DNA of 64,000 bases from Jaltomata sinuosa (taxonomy: Eukaryota > Streptophyta > Magnoliopsida > Solanales > Solanaceae). Each line of letters opens with the position of its first letter. The first letter of the stretch is position 1. Where the stretch lies: assembly GCA_003996215.1 (NCBI GenBank), contig QJPP01004069.1, positions 1-64,000 on the forward strand. Reading direction: 5' to 3'. The notes below the pieces were generated by a model, which worked only from the letters and a program-made list of their open reading frames with translations, was not told the origin of the DNA and did not search any database. The position numbers were made by a program, and so were the translations under genes. This document shows, piece by piece, positions 22,359 through 34,004 of the stretch.

Positions 22359-25300
22359 ATGGCGATTTGGAAGGTGGGTTTTGTAGCGATGGTGGTGGGG
22401 TTATTTATACTGGTTGAATGTGGAGTAGAAGCGGATATGTATTTGTCGAAGTTAGTCCACAGATTTTCTGATGAAGTGAGAAAACTTAGGGTTTCAAGGA
22501 ATGGGGAAGTGTGGCCACAACATAGGAGCTTGGAGTATTATGGGAAGTTGATGAACAGTGATTTGCAGCGGCAGAAAATGAAGCTTGGTCCTCAGTTTCA
22601 GCTTCTTTTTCCTTCACATGGTAGCAAAACGATGCCGTTGGGAAATGACTTTGGATGGTTAGTTACCTCTTTGTCTGTTGTTTATCCTTCTAAATAAATG
22701 TTCTTTTCAGCAAAGTTTGATGTTTAATTAGAGGTGTATTTTACTAAATTAACCTTATTAATGATAATTTAAACTCTAAATTTAATTACTAATCCCTCTA
22801 GTCCAATGACAAAATTTGCACACTTTTTAAGAAATTATAAATAGAAGGCTAATTTTACCATATCACCCTTTAAATATAATAAATACAATATTTTGAAAAA
22901 TGTAATAGGGAAATGATTATAATTAATGATAAGGGTAAATTAGGAACTAAGTGTTAAATTATTTCTTGATTTCATAAATTGGACAAGTATTGTTGGACAT
23001 CTACTTTTAGTATAGTGGACAAATAAAGATGGACGGAGGGTGTATAATTTTATAGTCCAAAATAAGTGGATTTTTTCGAAGTTCTAGAATGTATTAAAAA
23101 TTTTTTCAGGTTTACCCTTCTTTTTAATGAGTTCTTTCTTTAACTAGTTTACATTTTGTAAGAGATTGAGTTGCACTACTTAAAAGAGCTTGGGAAAAAT
23201 CAAACTTTACGTAGTTATTTAATACCAAGGATAGTATGGGAAAAGATGTAATAAAAATATCTTGATTTGCTAAAATGGGCAAGTAAAATGAAACGGAAGT
23301 ATGTTCAAAAGAAAAAAATGAACAGTTCACGGAAATACTGTTTGAGGGTTAATGAATACAACTTTCTAAAAAGGGGTTGTGATTGTTAATGTTAGGAGTG
23401 ACTTTAATCAGTGTGTATAGTTGAGGCTTTCTTGTGATTCTATCCTGTATCTATACAACATGTTTATTTATAATAATATGTTGCTCATTAGGAATTTTAA
23501 ATTTTGCGTTTTGGAAGCATTAGTGAAAAAGTTAATGGGTCATTATAGAATAAGGACTATTTATCTTCTAATTCTATGGTCTATTTTTGGTGTTTTTGTC
23601 AAAGTGTCTATTTTTGGGATGATGATGATGTGACATTTTTCTTGTTTGGAAGCTTTGGGATATTTTTATTTTCAAGTGAATGTAAGTTCAATTAGGACAT
23701 AATTGATTTTGGCTTGTGGCTGTCTGATCAATTAATAGTTGATTGTTGTTAAAATAGAAACGAAAAATCGAGTTCTGAAAGCATTTATGAAGTTTTTTAA
23801 AGAACATCAAATGTGGGTGCTAGCTAAGTACTAAGACAATGGTATGTTATATGTTATCCCATAATTATCATAACTACAAGATACTCCGTAATGAAGTTTG
23901 TCTGTAATCTATCTATTGAATACACTAGATTAGCATATGCTAATAATGGAACATAGTGGAATAGTCAGGGTGGAGTAATATGGAGGACTGATGCATGTAC
24001 CAGTGAACAGAAGGATTTTGGGATTTAGTTAATGTATTGTTCTCCTTGGGGGTGAAGTGTAGGATGTTACTGAAAACCTTTCCGAAATTAGCGGTTTCAG
24101 CTTGAATTAAATTGAAAAACATGGTTAGGGGTTTATCAACTGAAGGTTAATATTGTACGTGGATTACATTTTTTGGGTCTGTAAGGTTTGATGCAAGTTC
24201 GAATTTGGGGCTTAATTTTTTCTTTTTCATGTTTTATGTTGTAAGAGTTGGCATTCTGGGTTATATGATGATCCTAATCCAATATTATGCACTTTTGCTC
24301 AGGTTACATTACATGTGGGTTGATATAGGAACGCCAAATGTTTCTTTTCTCGTTGCACTGGATGCTGGAAGTGACTTGCTGTGGGTTCCATGTGAATGTG
24401 TACAATGCGCTCCTCTTTCAGCCAGTTATTATAGCAGCCTGGTATGCAATATTAACCAAGAATGTTATATCACTGTTCTAAATGCTTGTTGCTAGTTTCT
24501 TGCTGGTAATGACTGCAAATAGGTTAAGCTCGTAGATGATATCTGCTTTGCTGGTTTCAGTTGAGCAGTCTAATTTGACATCCAAATCACACTGTAGAGT
24601 TATTTATCAAATAAATACAGCATGCTATCTTTATGTTTACCTCTATAGTTTTCTTCTCAAAAAAATGTTCATCTTTATAGTTTGACACTTAAACTGCTAT
24701 AGAAGGATAGATAAACTAGTTAGTAGTGAGTTGTGACCCGACTTTGGAGCCAAACACCATACCTTTTTATTCTCTCATTTAAATATTAACAGAGGTGAAT
24801 TATTTGGAAGGTTAAAATATTTCCATTGGAACATATAAAAGGCCGATTCTTAACCTTCAGTTATGAGAGATCACGTCCACGAGGTGCTTTAGTGACTTCT
24901 GATTTTTCTAGTGTTTTAGGAATTTTCCTATTACATATTTCTAACAAGTAGTTAGAAATTCTTTTGAGAAATTTTGTTCAAGTTTAATGTCAATTACATG
25001 AAAAGGAAAGAAGAAGCCTTAAATGTCAATTATGTTAATGTTTAGAAGAGTCGCAGAAACTTGTAACACTTTAATTATCATGTAGACAAGGTCACGTACT
25101 GCATTCAGAATGTTTCATGTTTATTCGGAATTTCTAACTTTATAGTGGGCTTGGGGTAACTGAAAATTTTGGGCCTTAACTGGTTAAGTACCCCTGTGTA
25201 TAATCAACGCTTTATGAACTTGTCTAAGTTTTGTCCTTTTCTTTTATTTGGTTTCTGTTTCTGCCATTTCTCTTTTAATATCTTCTTCTTTTAGTTTTAG

Positions 25301-28300
25301 TTGATAACCGATCATGATTTCTCTGACCGTTTTATGCCACTAAACAAGTAGCGTGATTCCACTTTGATCCATCTAAAAATAACTTCCTTAAAAAAAACTG
25401 AAGTTTTACTTTTGAGTATAGAATAACAGAAGGGTCCAAGGACATTTCAGGTGCATTTTCAGGATCACTAATTCCATTGGATATGATCCTTATGTTAGTT
25501 ATAATTTATGCTTACAGTAGACAGAGACCATTGGAGGGCTGATTATTATACTAAGACTGTTAACTGGGAGATTTGGGCAACTTGGAGGGGTTGAAGTGGG
25601 TTAAGTGAACCAACGGCTCATGAACCAACCCATCCAATGGTTGTTTTGGTCAAAGATAGGTTGGATCATTTTGAGCGAAACAATTGGTCAGGACCCCACC
25701 TGTCCAGATTGACCTATCAATAATTTATTCTCAATTGGCCATGTTACGTTAATATTGGCCTAATTTGACACCCCTAGAATACATTAAGGTATCAGAGAAA
25801 CAAGTTAATTTAAAAACCGAAAAATAAAAAGGAAAAAGGTTCCTACAGAATAAGCATCAGATAAACGAATCTGTGACTATTTATGTCTTCATTGATTTTT
25901 ACGTCATCTCATCTTTCTACATTGTATTTGTTTTCTTTTGAACTGAAAATAACATGCAGTTCATAAATTCCAATGGAAACTTCAGAAATTTCTATATTTT
26001 ATTCAATATCATTTGTGAGCTGTCTTGTCAAATCATGGTAAGTGAGAATATTTTTCTTGGAGTTTCTGTCTCTCCTAATAAAATTACCGTAACCTCATTT
26101 CCTTATATAAGTATCAGTACTCGATGTAGATGCGGAGTCTTTGCTAATACTGCCTACAGGTTTAGCACTTATATCAGATGATTGATTGGCAGGTGCTCCC
26201 TGGTATTTGGGGCATCTATTATGCAGGATAAAGATCTAAATGAATACAATCCATCTGGCTCAAGCACAAGTAAGTTCCTGTCGTGCAGCCATCAGCTATG
26301 TGAACTGGGTTCAAATTGCAAAAACCCAAAGCAGCCCTGTCCGTACACTGTGAATTATGTATCAGATGATACATCCACATCCGGAGTGCTCGTGGAAGAT
26401 ATCTTGCACCTTGCATCAGGCAGCCGTATGGCAGCCAACAGCTCTGCCAGGGCTCCAGTCACTTTTGGGTGTGTGTCATTGAATTGCTGCTTGTATCTCA
26501 AGTTCAAATAAGAATTTCGTGCAGGGGACCATTTTCACATGGTTCTGTATGCAAAAACTGTATTAAACAGGTCTTAATTCTTTGTTATGTCAGATGTGGT
26601 AGTAAGCAAACTGGTGGTTACCTAAATGGAGTTGCACCTGATGGCCTTATGGGCTTGGGACCTGGAGAGATCTCAGTTCCCAGTCGTCTTGCCAAAGCTG
26701 GATTAGTCCGAAACTCCTTTTCTCTTTGTTTTAAGGAAGATGATTCAGGAAGGATTTTCTTTGGAGACCAAGGACCTACTGGCCAACAGACAACTTCCTT
26801 TCTGCCTTCAGACGGACAATTGTATGTCAACTTATGAATTTTAGAGACTTCATCTTGCCATATAAAAATCCACTTGTGCACTTTAGAGACTTGACTAGTT
26901 TGAGTGCTGTATTTGTCTGTTTACCTTTGCTGTTGTATTGCATGCATGGGTTGTTAAACTCTCTGTTGACTCACATTATGAGTGATTCATGGTCCAGTGT
27001 TACTTATATTGTTGGCGTGGAATCATGTTGTTTTGGGAGCTCCTGTATTGAGCAGACTAACTTCAAAGCCATTGTGGATAGCGGGACATCATTTTCATTT
27101 CTCCCAGATCAAATTTACGATAGAGTTGTTAAAGAGGTAAGCTTACACCTACTTGCTGCTTATTGTACTTTAAAGTGCAGTATTTTACATGTCCTTTTCC
27201 TGTTACAGTTTGACGGGAAAGTGAATGCTACAAAAGCTAGCTTTGAAGGATATCCTTGGCAATATTGCTACAAATCCAGGTAATGGCATATAAGAGAAAG
27301 AGAGATCACTTTCTTTTTTCTGCCTCGTCATATGTACTGAATGAGTATTTGAACCTAGACAGTTCTGAAGGGTTACCGAAGATTCCATCATTTACTCTGA
27401 AGTTCATGATGAACAGCAGCTTTATAGTTCAGGATCCTGTATTTGTGATTTATGGCAGTCAAGTAAGTGCTTGAATATACTCCACATGTTTTTGCATCTT
27501 AGAGATGAACATTCTGGTTCTTTTGATAACATAATCTGTGAGGCATCCTATGTTTCCATCTCTTAGTCATTTTATCATGCCATTTCTTGGTCCTCCACTT
27601 CTCATCATTTCGACTCATTCACCAGTACTGTATTAAATAGCCTGTCAGGTATTTCTATGTTGCTCATGTGTGAATATATTCAATATCATGGTGTAGGGTG
27701 CTGTTGGATTTTGTTTAGCTGTGGAGCCTTCAGGCATAGATATCGGGACGATTGGACGTAAGCCTGACCCTCTTCCCCTTATGGTTTCGTCTCTCTATAC
27801 TTACAACTGTAAATAACCTCCACCTGCTAAAGTAGGGGGTAAAACTGTAAAAAGTTTCTGAATGCAAAAGTCTGTTGCAATTTCCTCTCAATTTTGGGGA
27901 GTGCTTATAATCATTTTCCTGTACAGAGAACTTCATGACGGGATATCGCATGGTGTTTGATAGAGAGATCTTGAAACTGGGTTGGTCGCGCTCTGACTGT
28001 GAGTACCAATTTCTGATTACTACTAGTCTTGGTCTGATCTGGATTTAACTATTCTCGTTTGTTTTCTGTAGCCATGGGTGATTAATTTAAAAGGAGTTTA
28101 TTTTCTTACTTTACTCCTTACAACCTACTCTTGTGTATTGAGGAGTTGAATTGCAATTTTACACCCAACAAGAGTTATTGTGATACACAAAAGCTTATTT
28201 TGCAGTTTCACCAAAAGATTATGATATATTTGCACGACCTAATAACACAAGAGGGGGTGAATTGGGTTATACTAGATTTTCGCCAATGCGATGGACAAGG

Positions 28301-31300
28301 TTACTTTATCTGTTTCTCATGAGTAGTTTGCGGAATGAAAAAGTAGAATAGTAACAACACACGATTTTTACGTGGAAACACCTGGCTCACAAGGGTGAAA
28401 AAGCCACGACCTACACCTCTGCAGTATTTAACCCCAACTTGACTAAAACTGTGAGCCTCAATAGAATTCAGATTACAAACATTTGCAACCTAAGGGACTA
28501 TGTTAGCACCCTTTTAGTCTACCAACAGTTTACGCATGGAAAATTTGATCAAAAAATAGATTACTTCAGCAGCTATTAATCTGTTTTCCTATTTCTCTGT
28601 GGGCAGTTATTAGCAGTAAGGATAACTTATTTATTAATTATATATTTGTATTTCTTAGAAGCAGTTATTAGCAGTAAGGAGGTTATTCCACCACTTTCTG
28701 ATTTCAGTAGTAGTAGGAAGTTATTTCCTTGTTATTAGGTGGGTGGTTAATCCACCAATGTTGTATTTAAAGTTATTTGAATTCAATAGAAGAGTAAGTT
28801 GTTTAAGTTTTTTTAGTACTTCAAACTAAAAGATTGCAGGTTCTCTCTTAATGAATCAACACCATAGGTCGTAGAAAGAAAACATCAGATTTCACCTTAC
28901 AACGTCCCATAACTAGATCCACAATAGGGGACGGTAATAACTTGGTATCAGAGCCGGTAGTTATGGGAGACTAGATTCAACATCAACTGGCACAATTGGT
29001 GAACTTGTTCCAAGAAGAACGTGCAGCCTATTTAGCCAGACAAGAAGCAATAAATGCTTGTTTGGATGCACTCACAAAGGATTTAGCAAATTCGAAAGTC
29101 GATTCTGAATCATCTGAATATACCAGTCAAAATCGAAGTTGGAAGGGTAAAACTAGAGTGGCAGGAGGGTCAGGATCTGAAGCAGAGGGAAGTTCCATCA
29201 TTCCTCAACATACAAAGTTGGATTTCCCACGATTTAATGGCCATGAGGACCCTTTGGGATGGTTGAACAGATGTGAACACTTCTTTCGACACCAACAAAC
29301 TCCAGAAGAAGAAAAGGTTGAACTTGCTTCTTTTCATTTGGAGGAGAATGCACAACTTTGGTTTCTTCAACTAGAGACAGATATGCCTCAACCTTCTTGG
29401 GATGAATTCAAACGTCATTGTAACCTTCGTTTTGGGCCACTAAGCAAAAGTTAGAAGTTGGGAGAATTGGCTAAGTTACGCCAGATCGGGTCTGTGGCAG
29501 ATTACCCAGAAAAGTTTGAGCAGTTAGTTTTGTGGGCTTGTACACTCACCGTCACCAAAAATTGAACTTTATATCAGCGGTCTTGCTAATAATATAGCAA
29601 TTGAGGTTGAGTTGCATAATCCTCCAGATTTGGCTACAATGATGAGTTTATCCCGGCTTTATGAATGCAAGGAACAACCCATTTGTTCGCAACTGTTAGA
29701 TGCTTGTAGATCAAAGACAATAGATTTCTCACCTCAACAACATGCCAGATTTGTGAAGAACTGACCAAATCTGAAATGGAGGAAAGGCGACTTAAAGGTC
29801 AATTGTGACGAACTATTCACTCGGGGTCATCAGTGCAAGAAATTATTCTGGATTAATTTCATTGACGATGAACAAGAATTTGCTGAAAAATAGGGAAATA
29901 CTACTACTTTCCACACTTAGCGCTTGAGGACAAGCGCGATTTGAAGGAGGGAGAAATGTTAGCACCCTTTTAGTCTACCAACGATTTACGCATGGAAAAT
30001 TTGATCGGAAAATAGATTACTTCAGCAGCTATTAATTTTGTTTTCCTATTTCTCTGTAGGCAGTTATTAGCAGTAAGGAGGTTATTCCACCACTTTCTGA
30101 TTTCAGTAGTAGTAGGAAGTCATTTCCTTGTTATTAGGTGGGTGGTTAATCCACCAATATTGTATTTAAAGTTATTTGAATTCAATAGAAGAGTAAGCAG
30201 AATTTTTTTTAAGTTTTTGAGTACTTCAAACTCAAGAGATTGCAGGTTCTCTCTTAATGAATCAGCACCATAGGTCGTAGAAAGAAAACATCAGATTTCA
30301 CCTTACAACGTCACATAACTAGATCCATAACAAGGGACCGTAACAGACTACCTCTAATCCCTTGCCCCTACAATCACTAGACTGTAGCTAAATTCAGATT
30401 ACAACAATTGCAACCTAGGAACTAACTCTAATCCTCTTACAACAGTTAAGAAGAAAGTTGCGACCTCTTCAAGTTACCCCTAACTTGAAGCTAATTTTTC
30501 CTTTGAATGAAAGTGCCTAAACATGCTTCGAAGAAAGTTGGAAATAGGTACAGCTCAGTAACAATCCTAGTAGAATAAACTAGAACTGAAGACACTGGGA
30601 GACATATATACATGAAACATGTTCCTTCAATTTAAGAATGATCTTCATTTTATGCTTTGATTTCTGCTATTTCTCTCAGTATAGGTGTGTGTCTCCTTAA
30701 TGAAGGACCTGCATATTTATAATAAGTGAAAGCAATTTAGTTAAAGACAAACACTTTTAGGATTAGTATTACTTAAGAAAGAAGTGTTTTGAGTTGGAGG
30801 CGAACTCCTTGCTTCACAGAGCTAGACTTATGCAACATTTAAGAGTTCTATTTCGTGCAAAGATTATCCAAGATCTTCCCAAAGACTCCATATTCTTCTT
30901 TCCTTATTCTTATCCGAGACTCCTTCATTCAAAGACTTTTACTAGCAGTCAAGCTCTGAATGGAACATGAAACTGATATACCTGATTCATTCAGTTTAGC
31001 ACCTGTTCCATATTTATTTGGTCCGGCCCGACTTCTTTGGCCCAAACCATTTGGAAATCATCAAAAAATTCTAAAGTTTCTTGAATGGAACATGAACCTG
31101 TTGTACATGGTTCATTTGGTTTAGCACCTGTTCCATGTTATTTATTTTGTCCAGCCCAACTCCTTTGACCCAAACCATTTGTCAATCAACAGATTATGTT
31201 GTACATGAACTATGGTCTTCCGGATGCTATGGACTTTATTAGATGAACATATGAGAGGATGTTTTCTCTCTGTCAAGTTAGCCTCTACTTTATCACTTTC

Positions 31301-32036
31301 TCCTTCAGTTGCTTCTTAATTAGGCTCATCTTAAATCACTTGTCTCTACCCTTCCGTCTCTTTGTAGTCTATTAGTCGTCGTCGCTTGCTGTGTCAGCCC
31401 ACATGGTAATTAAGGAAGGTGTTTGCAAGATTTTGCTGATTTCCATCCCCTAGTTTTAAGAAACTTTGTCAGCTATCTGGAGTTGGACGACAGCGGCTTG
31501 CAACTAGTTTTCCAACAAAACTTGCTTTTCTACTTTGCTTATTTCCGTTGTTTATTACTTTATCTTGCTTCATTACTTGTCCGAAAAGTGAAAGAGGGGC
31601 AGATTTTTTTGGTAGCAGAGGCAAGGGGAAGCTTAGCCCACTCTGGGGATTCTCTTTTACATCCCTTTTCTCAAGAACTTTCCTTAAAGCGTGACCGATG
31701 CTCCTCCTCAACGAATGATTTACCCTACTTTGTTTTCTAATAAGAGTGTTTGGATATCTCTGTGATAAGAGTTTCTGCTTGTCAGGTGAAGACCTTACTG
31801 ATAGTAACAGACTGCCGTTGGCTCCAGCAAATGGTAGCTCACCAAATTCACTGCCAACAGAACAGCAGAATACCCCTAATAGCTCCGGAGTTACCCCTGC
31901 TGTTGCCGGAAGGACACCCTCAAATTCTGCAGCACCAACTAGTCGGGGGATGCCATTCAAGTTATGCTTAACAAAGTTGCTGTTTCAGTTGCTGCTTGTA
32001 TCAAGTAACTTCCGACGCTCCTTATATACATTCTGA
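22359..32036 (+). CDS. Aspartyl protease family protein (aspartic proteinase-like 1 type), ten exons
   Basis: Predicted pepsin-like secreted protease of 533 residues. Exons: 22359-22657, 24303-24441, 26227-26468, 26594-26821, 26998-27136, 27209-27279, 27363-27462, 27697-27757, 27927-27998, 31786-32036. All introns are GT-AG and the phases agree. Residues 1-25 look like a signal peptide. The first catalytic motif is D120-A-G-S followed by DLLWVPC; the second is D330-S-G-T followed by SFSFLP. DAGS instead of DTGS is, as I recall, typical of this plant clade. A C-E-C-V-Q-C cluster and CYKS support disulphide bonding. Residues from about 455 to 505 are rich in Pro, Ser, Thr and Asn, then a hydrophobic segment (about 508-526) suggests a GPI-anchor signal, though a short basic tail follows it. 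The start is the first ATG in frame with the signal peptide. No lesion is visible. Substrate unknown. The last intron (27999-31785) is 3.8 kb because of inserted repeats. Confidence 0.93.
22793..23042. mobile_element. Stowaway-like MITE in protease intron 1
   Basis: Left end CCCTCTAGTCCA and right end TGGACGGAGGG form a short inverted pair of the 'CTCCCTCCGTCC' type, next to TA. A second, more decayed copy of this class ends near 23304 (ATGAAACGGAAGTATG). Both lie in intron 1 (22658-24302). Confidence 0.6.
24442..26226 (+). other. Intron 2 of the protease gene
   Basis: 1.79-kb intron between exons 2 and 3, bordered by CTG|GTATGC and ATGCAG|GAT. No gene is seen inside. AATTTGACACCCCTA near 25765-25779 resembles one end of the TAGGGGTGTCAA hAT-type MITE found at 35546, but I could not define a matching left end. 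Confidence 0.6.
28501..30345 (+). mobile_element. Gag-only Ty3 retrotransposon in the protease intron
   Basis: LTRs at 28501-28939 and 29957-30345 start TGTTAGCACCC. The 5-bp target duplication GACTA is at 28496-28500 and 30346-30350. The primer-binding site TGGTATCAGAGC is at 28943-28954, and a purine-rich tract (GAAGGAGGGAGAAA) precedes the 3' LTR. The element is in gene orientation. It carries only gag, so protease, RT, RNase H and integrase are deleted. The 5' LTR holds two copies of GCAGTTATTAGCAGTAAGGA separated by about 40 bp; the 3' LTR has one copy, which explains the length difference. Confidence 0.93.
28996..29880 (+). pseudogene. Ty3 gag of the intronic element
   Basis: The first open stretch (to 29454) shows QEERAAYLARQEAINA, LDFPRFNGHEDPLGWLNRCE, FFRHQQTPEEEKVELASFHL, AQLWFLQLE and WDEFKRHCNLRFGP, the retrotransposon gag (capsid) pattern. 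A stop at 29452 is followed by matching sequence (KLGELAKLRQIGSVADYPEKFE) and, after a frameshift near 29560, LYISGLANNIAIEVELHNP. A degraded Cys-rich stretch around 29800-29850 is all that remains of a nucleic-acid-binding knuckle. The ORF is dead, and the real product, if transcribed with the host gene, would be spliced out. Confidence 0.88.
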
Positions 32037-32340
32037 TACTGGTATCCCCTATAGGTTCATAGTATTATAGATGTGTAGTTTTCCTTGTAAATCATGTCTC
32101 CCATCTTTTGGAGCTGTTTTTGTTTTCTTATTCCCCATCCCCGACCTTTTTTGGGTTTATTGTTGTTTTGATATTAGCCATTAGATAGGATGGGGCTGCT
32201 AGATGAAGAGCTTGTTTTATGCATCTTCTAACTTTGGTTGTTCAATTTGTTGTTCCTTTATCAGATTACTGTTATACATACATACGTAATGCTCACTGTT
32301 GAATTCCATTCATATGATTTTAATAAGTTTGTCTATTTGG
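32037..32340 (+). other. Probable 3'UTR of the protease gene
   Basis: T-rich sequence follows the TGA at 32034-32036. No clear AATAAA is seen; AATAAG-like sequence occurs near 32320. From 32341 on the sequence is ordinary AT-rich intergenic DNA. Confidence 0.4.
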
Positions 32341-32834
32341 CCAGAAAATGGAACAACCTACTATTCCCTTGGGTAATGAATTGGAATTAGCTTGAAAACC
32401 AAAAACAACACTCAGCAGTAGTAACTTCGGTTCTTATCTAGAGGTGGCTAGTGAAATTTAAAGCAAAAAGGGGAAGTTTAAACAACATAAGTTAATTAAT
32501 TATCACATTTTGGAAGTAAATACATGACTTATGATAGTACTGTTTATTCATTGGTTGATTTAAGTTATACAGCATTAATATTTAATATTGGGATAAATTA
32601 TTCCTGCCAGGAGGAGTATTAAGGTTGGTTATCTCACCATAAAACAATGAAAATGACAAAAATATTCATGAGGTTCTTCAAACCCTACTAAATAAGATGG
32701 ATGGTATTTTTGTAAAATATAATTAATTTCTTCTTCGAAATTATACAATGCATTTTATTTTAATACAACAAATCAATAGTTAATAAGAAATAATAGCATG
32801 ATGACCAATTTCAATATAAATTAAGTTCAGTATA

Positions 32835-33092
32835 CTCCCTCCGTTCCATATTAATTGATCACTTTTCTTTTTACACGCATATTAAAAATTTATTGAAATT
32901 ATAAATAAAAAGTTAATTTACTCCTAAAGAAACGTCTTTGGAAACTTTACAAATAAGTGTGAAACACTTTTAAAAGAAAAAAATTGCAAGAGTAATATGG
33001 AAAAAATTTAATTAATGTTTTCTTGATTTAGTAAAGTGGCCAACTAAATTATTTTTAGTATAGTGGCCAACTAATATGGGAGAGAGAGTAAC
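32835..33092. mobile_element. Stowaway-like MITE
   Basis: Left end TACTCCCTCCGTTCCATATT and right end AATATGGGAGAGAGAGTA are inverted copies of the plant Stowaway terminal sequence, bounded by TA. About 260 bp, AT-rich and non-coding. Its right edge abuts the next element at 33093. Confidence 0.8.
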
Positions 33093-34004
33093 TAGTTTTC
33101 GAGTCAATTCCCTAAATGGTCATTGAACTTGTGCAAATATCCCATTAAAGTAACTTTAGTTTTTTAGGGAAATACGGTCATTGAACTATGTACATCTTTC
33201 CAAAATAATGAAAAACTAAAAAATAGTTAAGGCCATGTTTGGAAAGCCACAAGAGAATTGAAATTGAGTATAATTAGATGTAATAACATAGTTTGACATA
33301 TTTGTTTGACCATGTAATTACAATTTAGAGAAAAATTGGGTGTAATTACATTGTCTAATTCTCAAGGAGGGGTTGAGATTTGGGTGTAAATTACAAGGTT
33401 ACTTTTAAATTTTTTTATTTCTATTATTTTAATTTCTTTATATTTTTACTTTTTTCAAAATGTAATTTATTTCTTTTATTTCTTTTCTTCTCATTTTCTA
33501 ATTTTTACTTCTTATGATTCAATATAATTGCTCGTATCTTCTATTTTCTCTGTTTAGCGTATAACTGCATTATTATTCTAGTGTTTAAATTAAAGTAGAA
33601 TTTCATTATTGAATAATGTTATACATTTATGTTTCCTTTTGAATTATATTTACTTAGGTTATGGTGAAACTTATTTTTTTATGTTATGTTGATATAAGAG
33701 TATTATGTTTTTTTAAATTTTTGAATTTATGTTATATTTTATGTTCTAATTTATTTACTTTAGTAGTATTGGCTTGTTATTTCATATTCCATGTTATGCC
33801 AAATTGTGTATTAAATTCAATTACACCTAAGTTCAATTCTCTTGTGGCTTTTCAAACATAGCCTTAACTATTTCTTAGTTTTTCATTATTTTGGAAAGAC
33901 ATACAAAGTTCAATAACAAAATTTTTCTAAAAAAAACTAAAGTTACTTTAGTGGGATGTTTGCACAAGTTCAGTGACCATTTAGAGAATTGACTCATAGT
34001 TTTC
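33093..34004. mobile_element. Foldback MITE with roughly 165-bp terminal inverted repeats
   Basis: The element 33101-33996 is flanked by a perfect 8-bp duplication TAGTTTTC (33093-33100 and 33997-34004). The left arm (33101 to about 33270) and right arm (about 33820 to 33996) are inverted copies at roughly 90 percent identity by eye. The ends read GAGTCAATTC and GAATTGACTCA. The core is AT-rich without coding capacity; a 66-codon frame at 33661 is hydrophobic chance sequence. The 8-bp duplication suggests hAT-type mobilisation, while long arms are more typical of MULE-type elements, so the superfamily is open. Confidence 0.88.

Larger units (their letters stand above)
27999..31785 (+). other. 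Large intron 9 of the protease gene, repeat-filled
   Basis: The donor is TCTGACT|GTGAGT and the acceptor GCTTGTCAG|GTGAAG; joining restores a Cys codon and the reading frame. Contents: unassigned repeat-like DNA (28130-28500 and 30351-30620, including a TTTTTACGTGGAAACACC-type phrase), a Ty3 gag-only element (28501-30345), and two tandem copies of a roughly 125-bp unit (about 30957-31058 and 31083-31187). Open frames on both strands near 31423-31960 overlap the acceptor and last exon and are taken as chance. Confidence 0.85.

Noticed and set aside
31469..31960. 163-codon minus-strand ORF
   Set aside because: It lies opposite the last exon and acceptor site of the protease gene and has no recognisable domain. 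The plus-strand exon has correct splice signals and phase.
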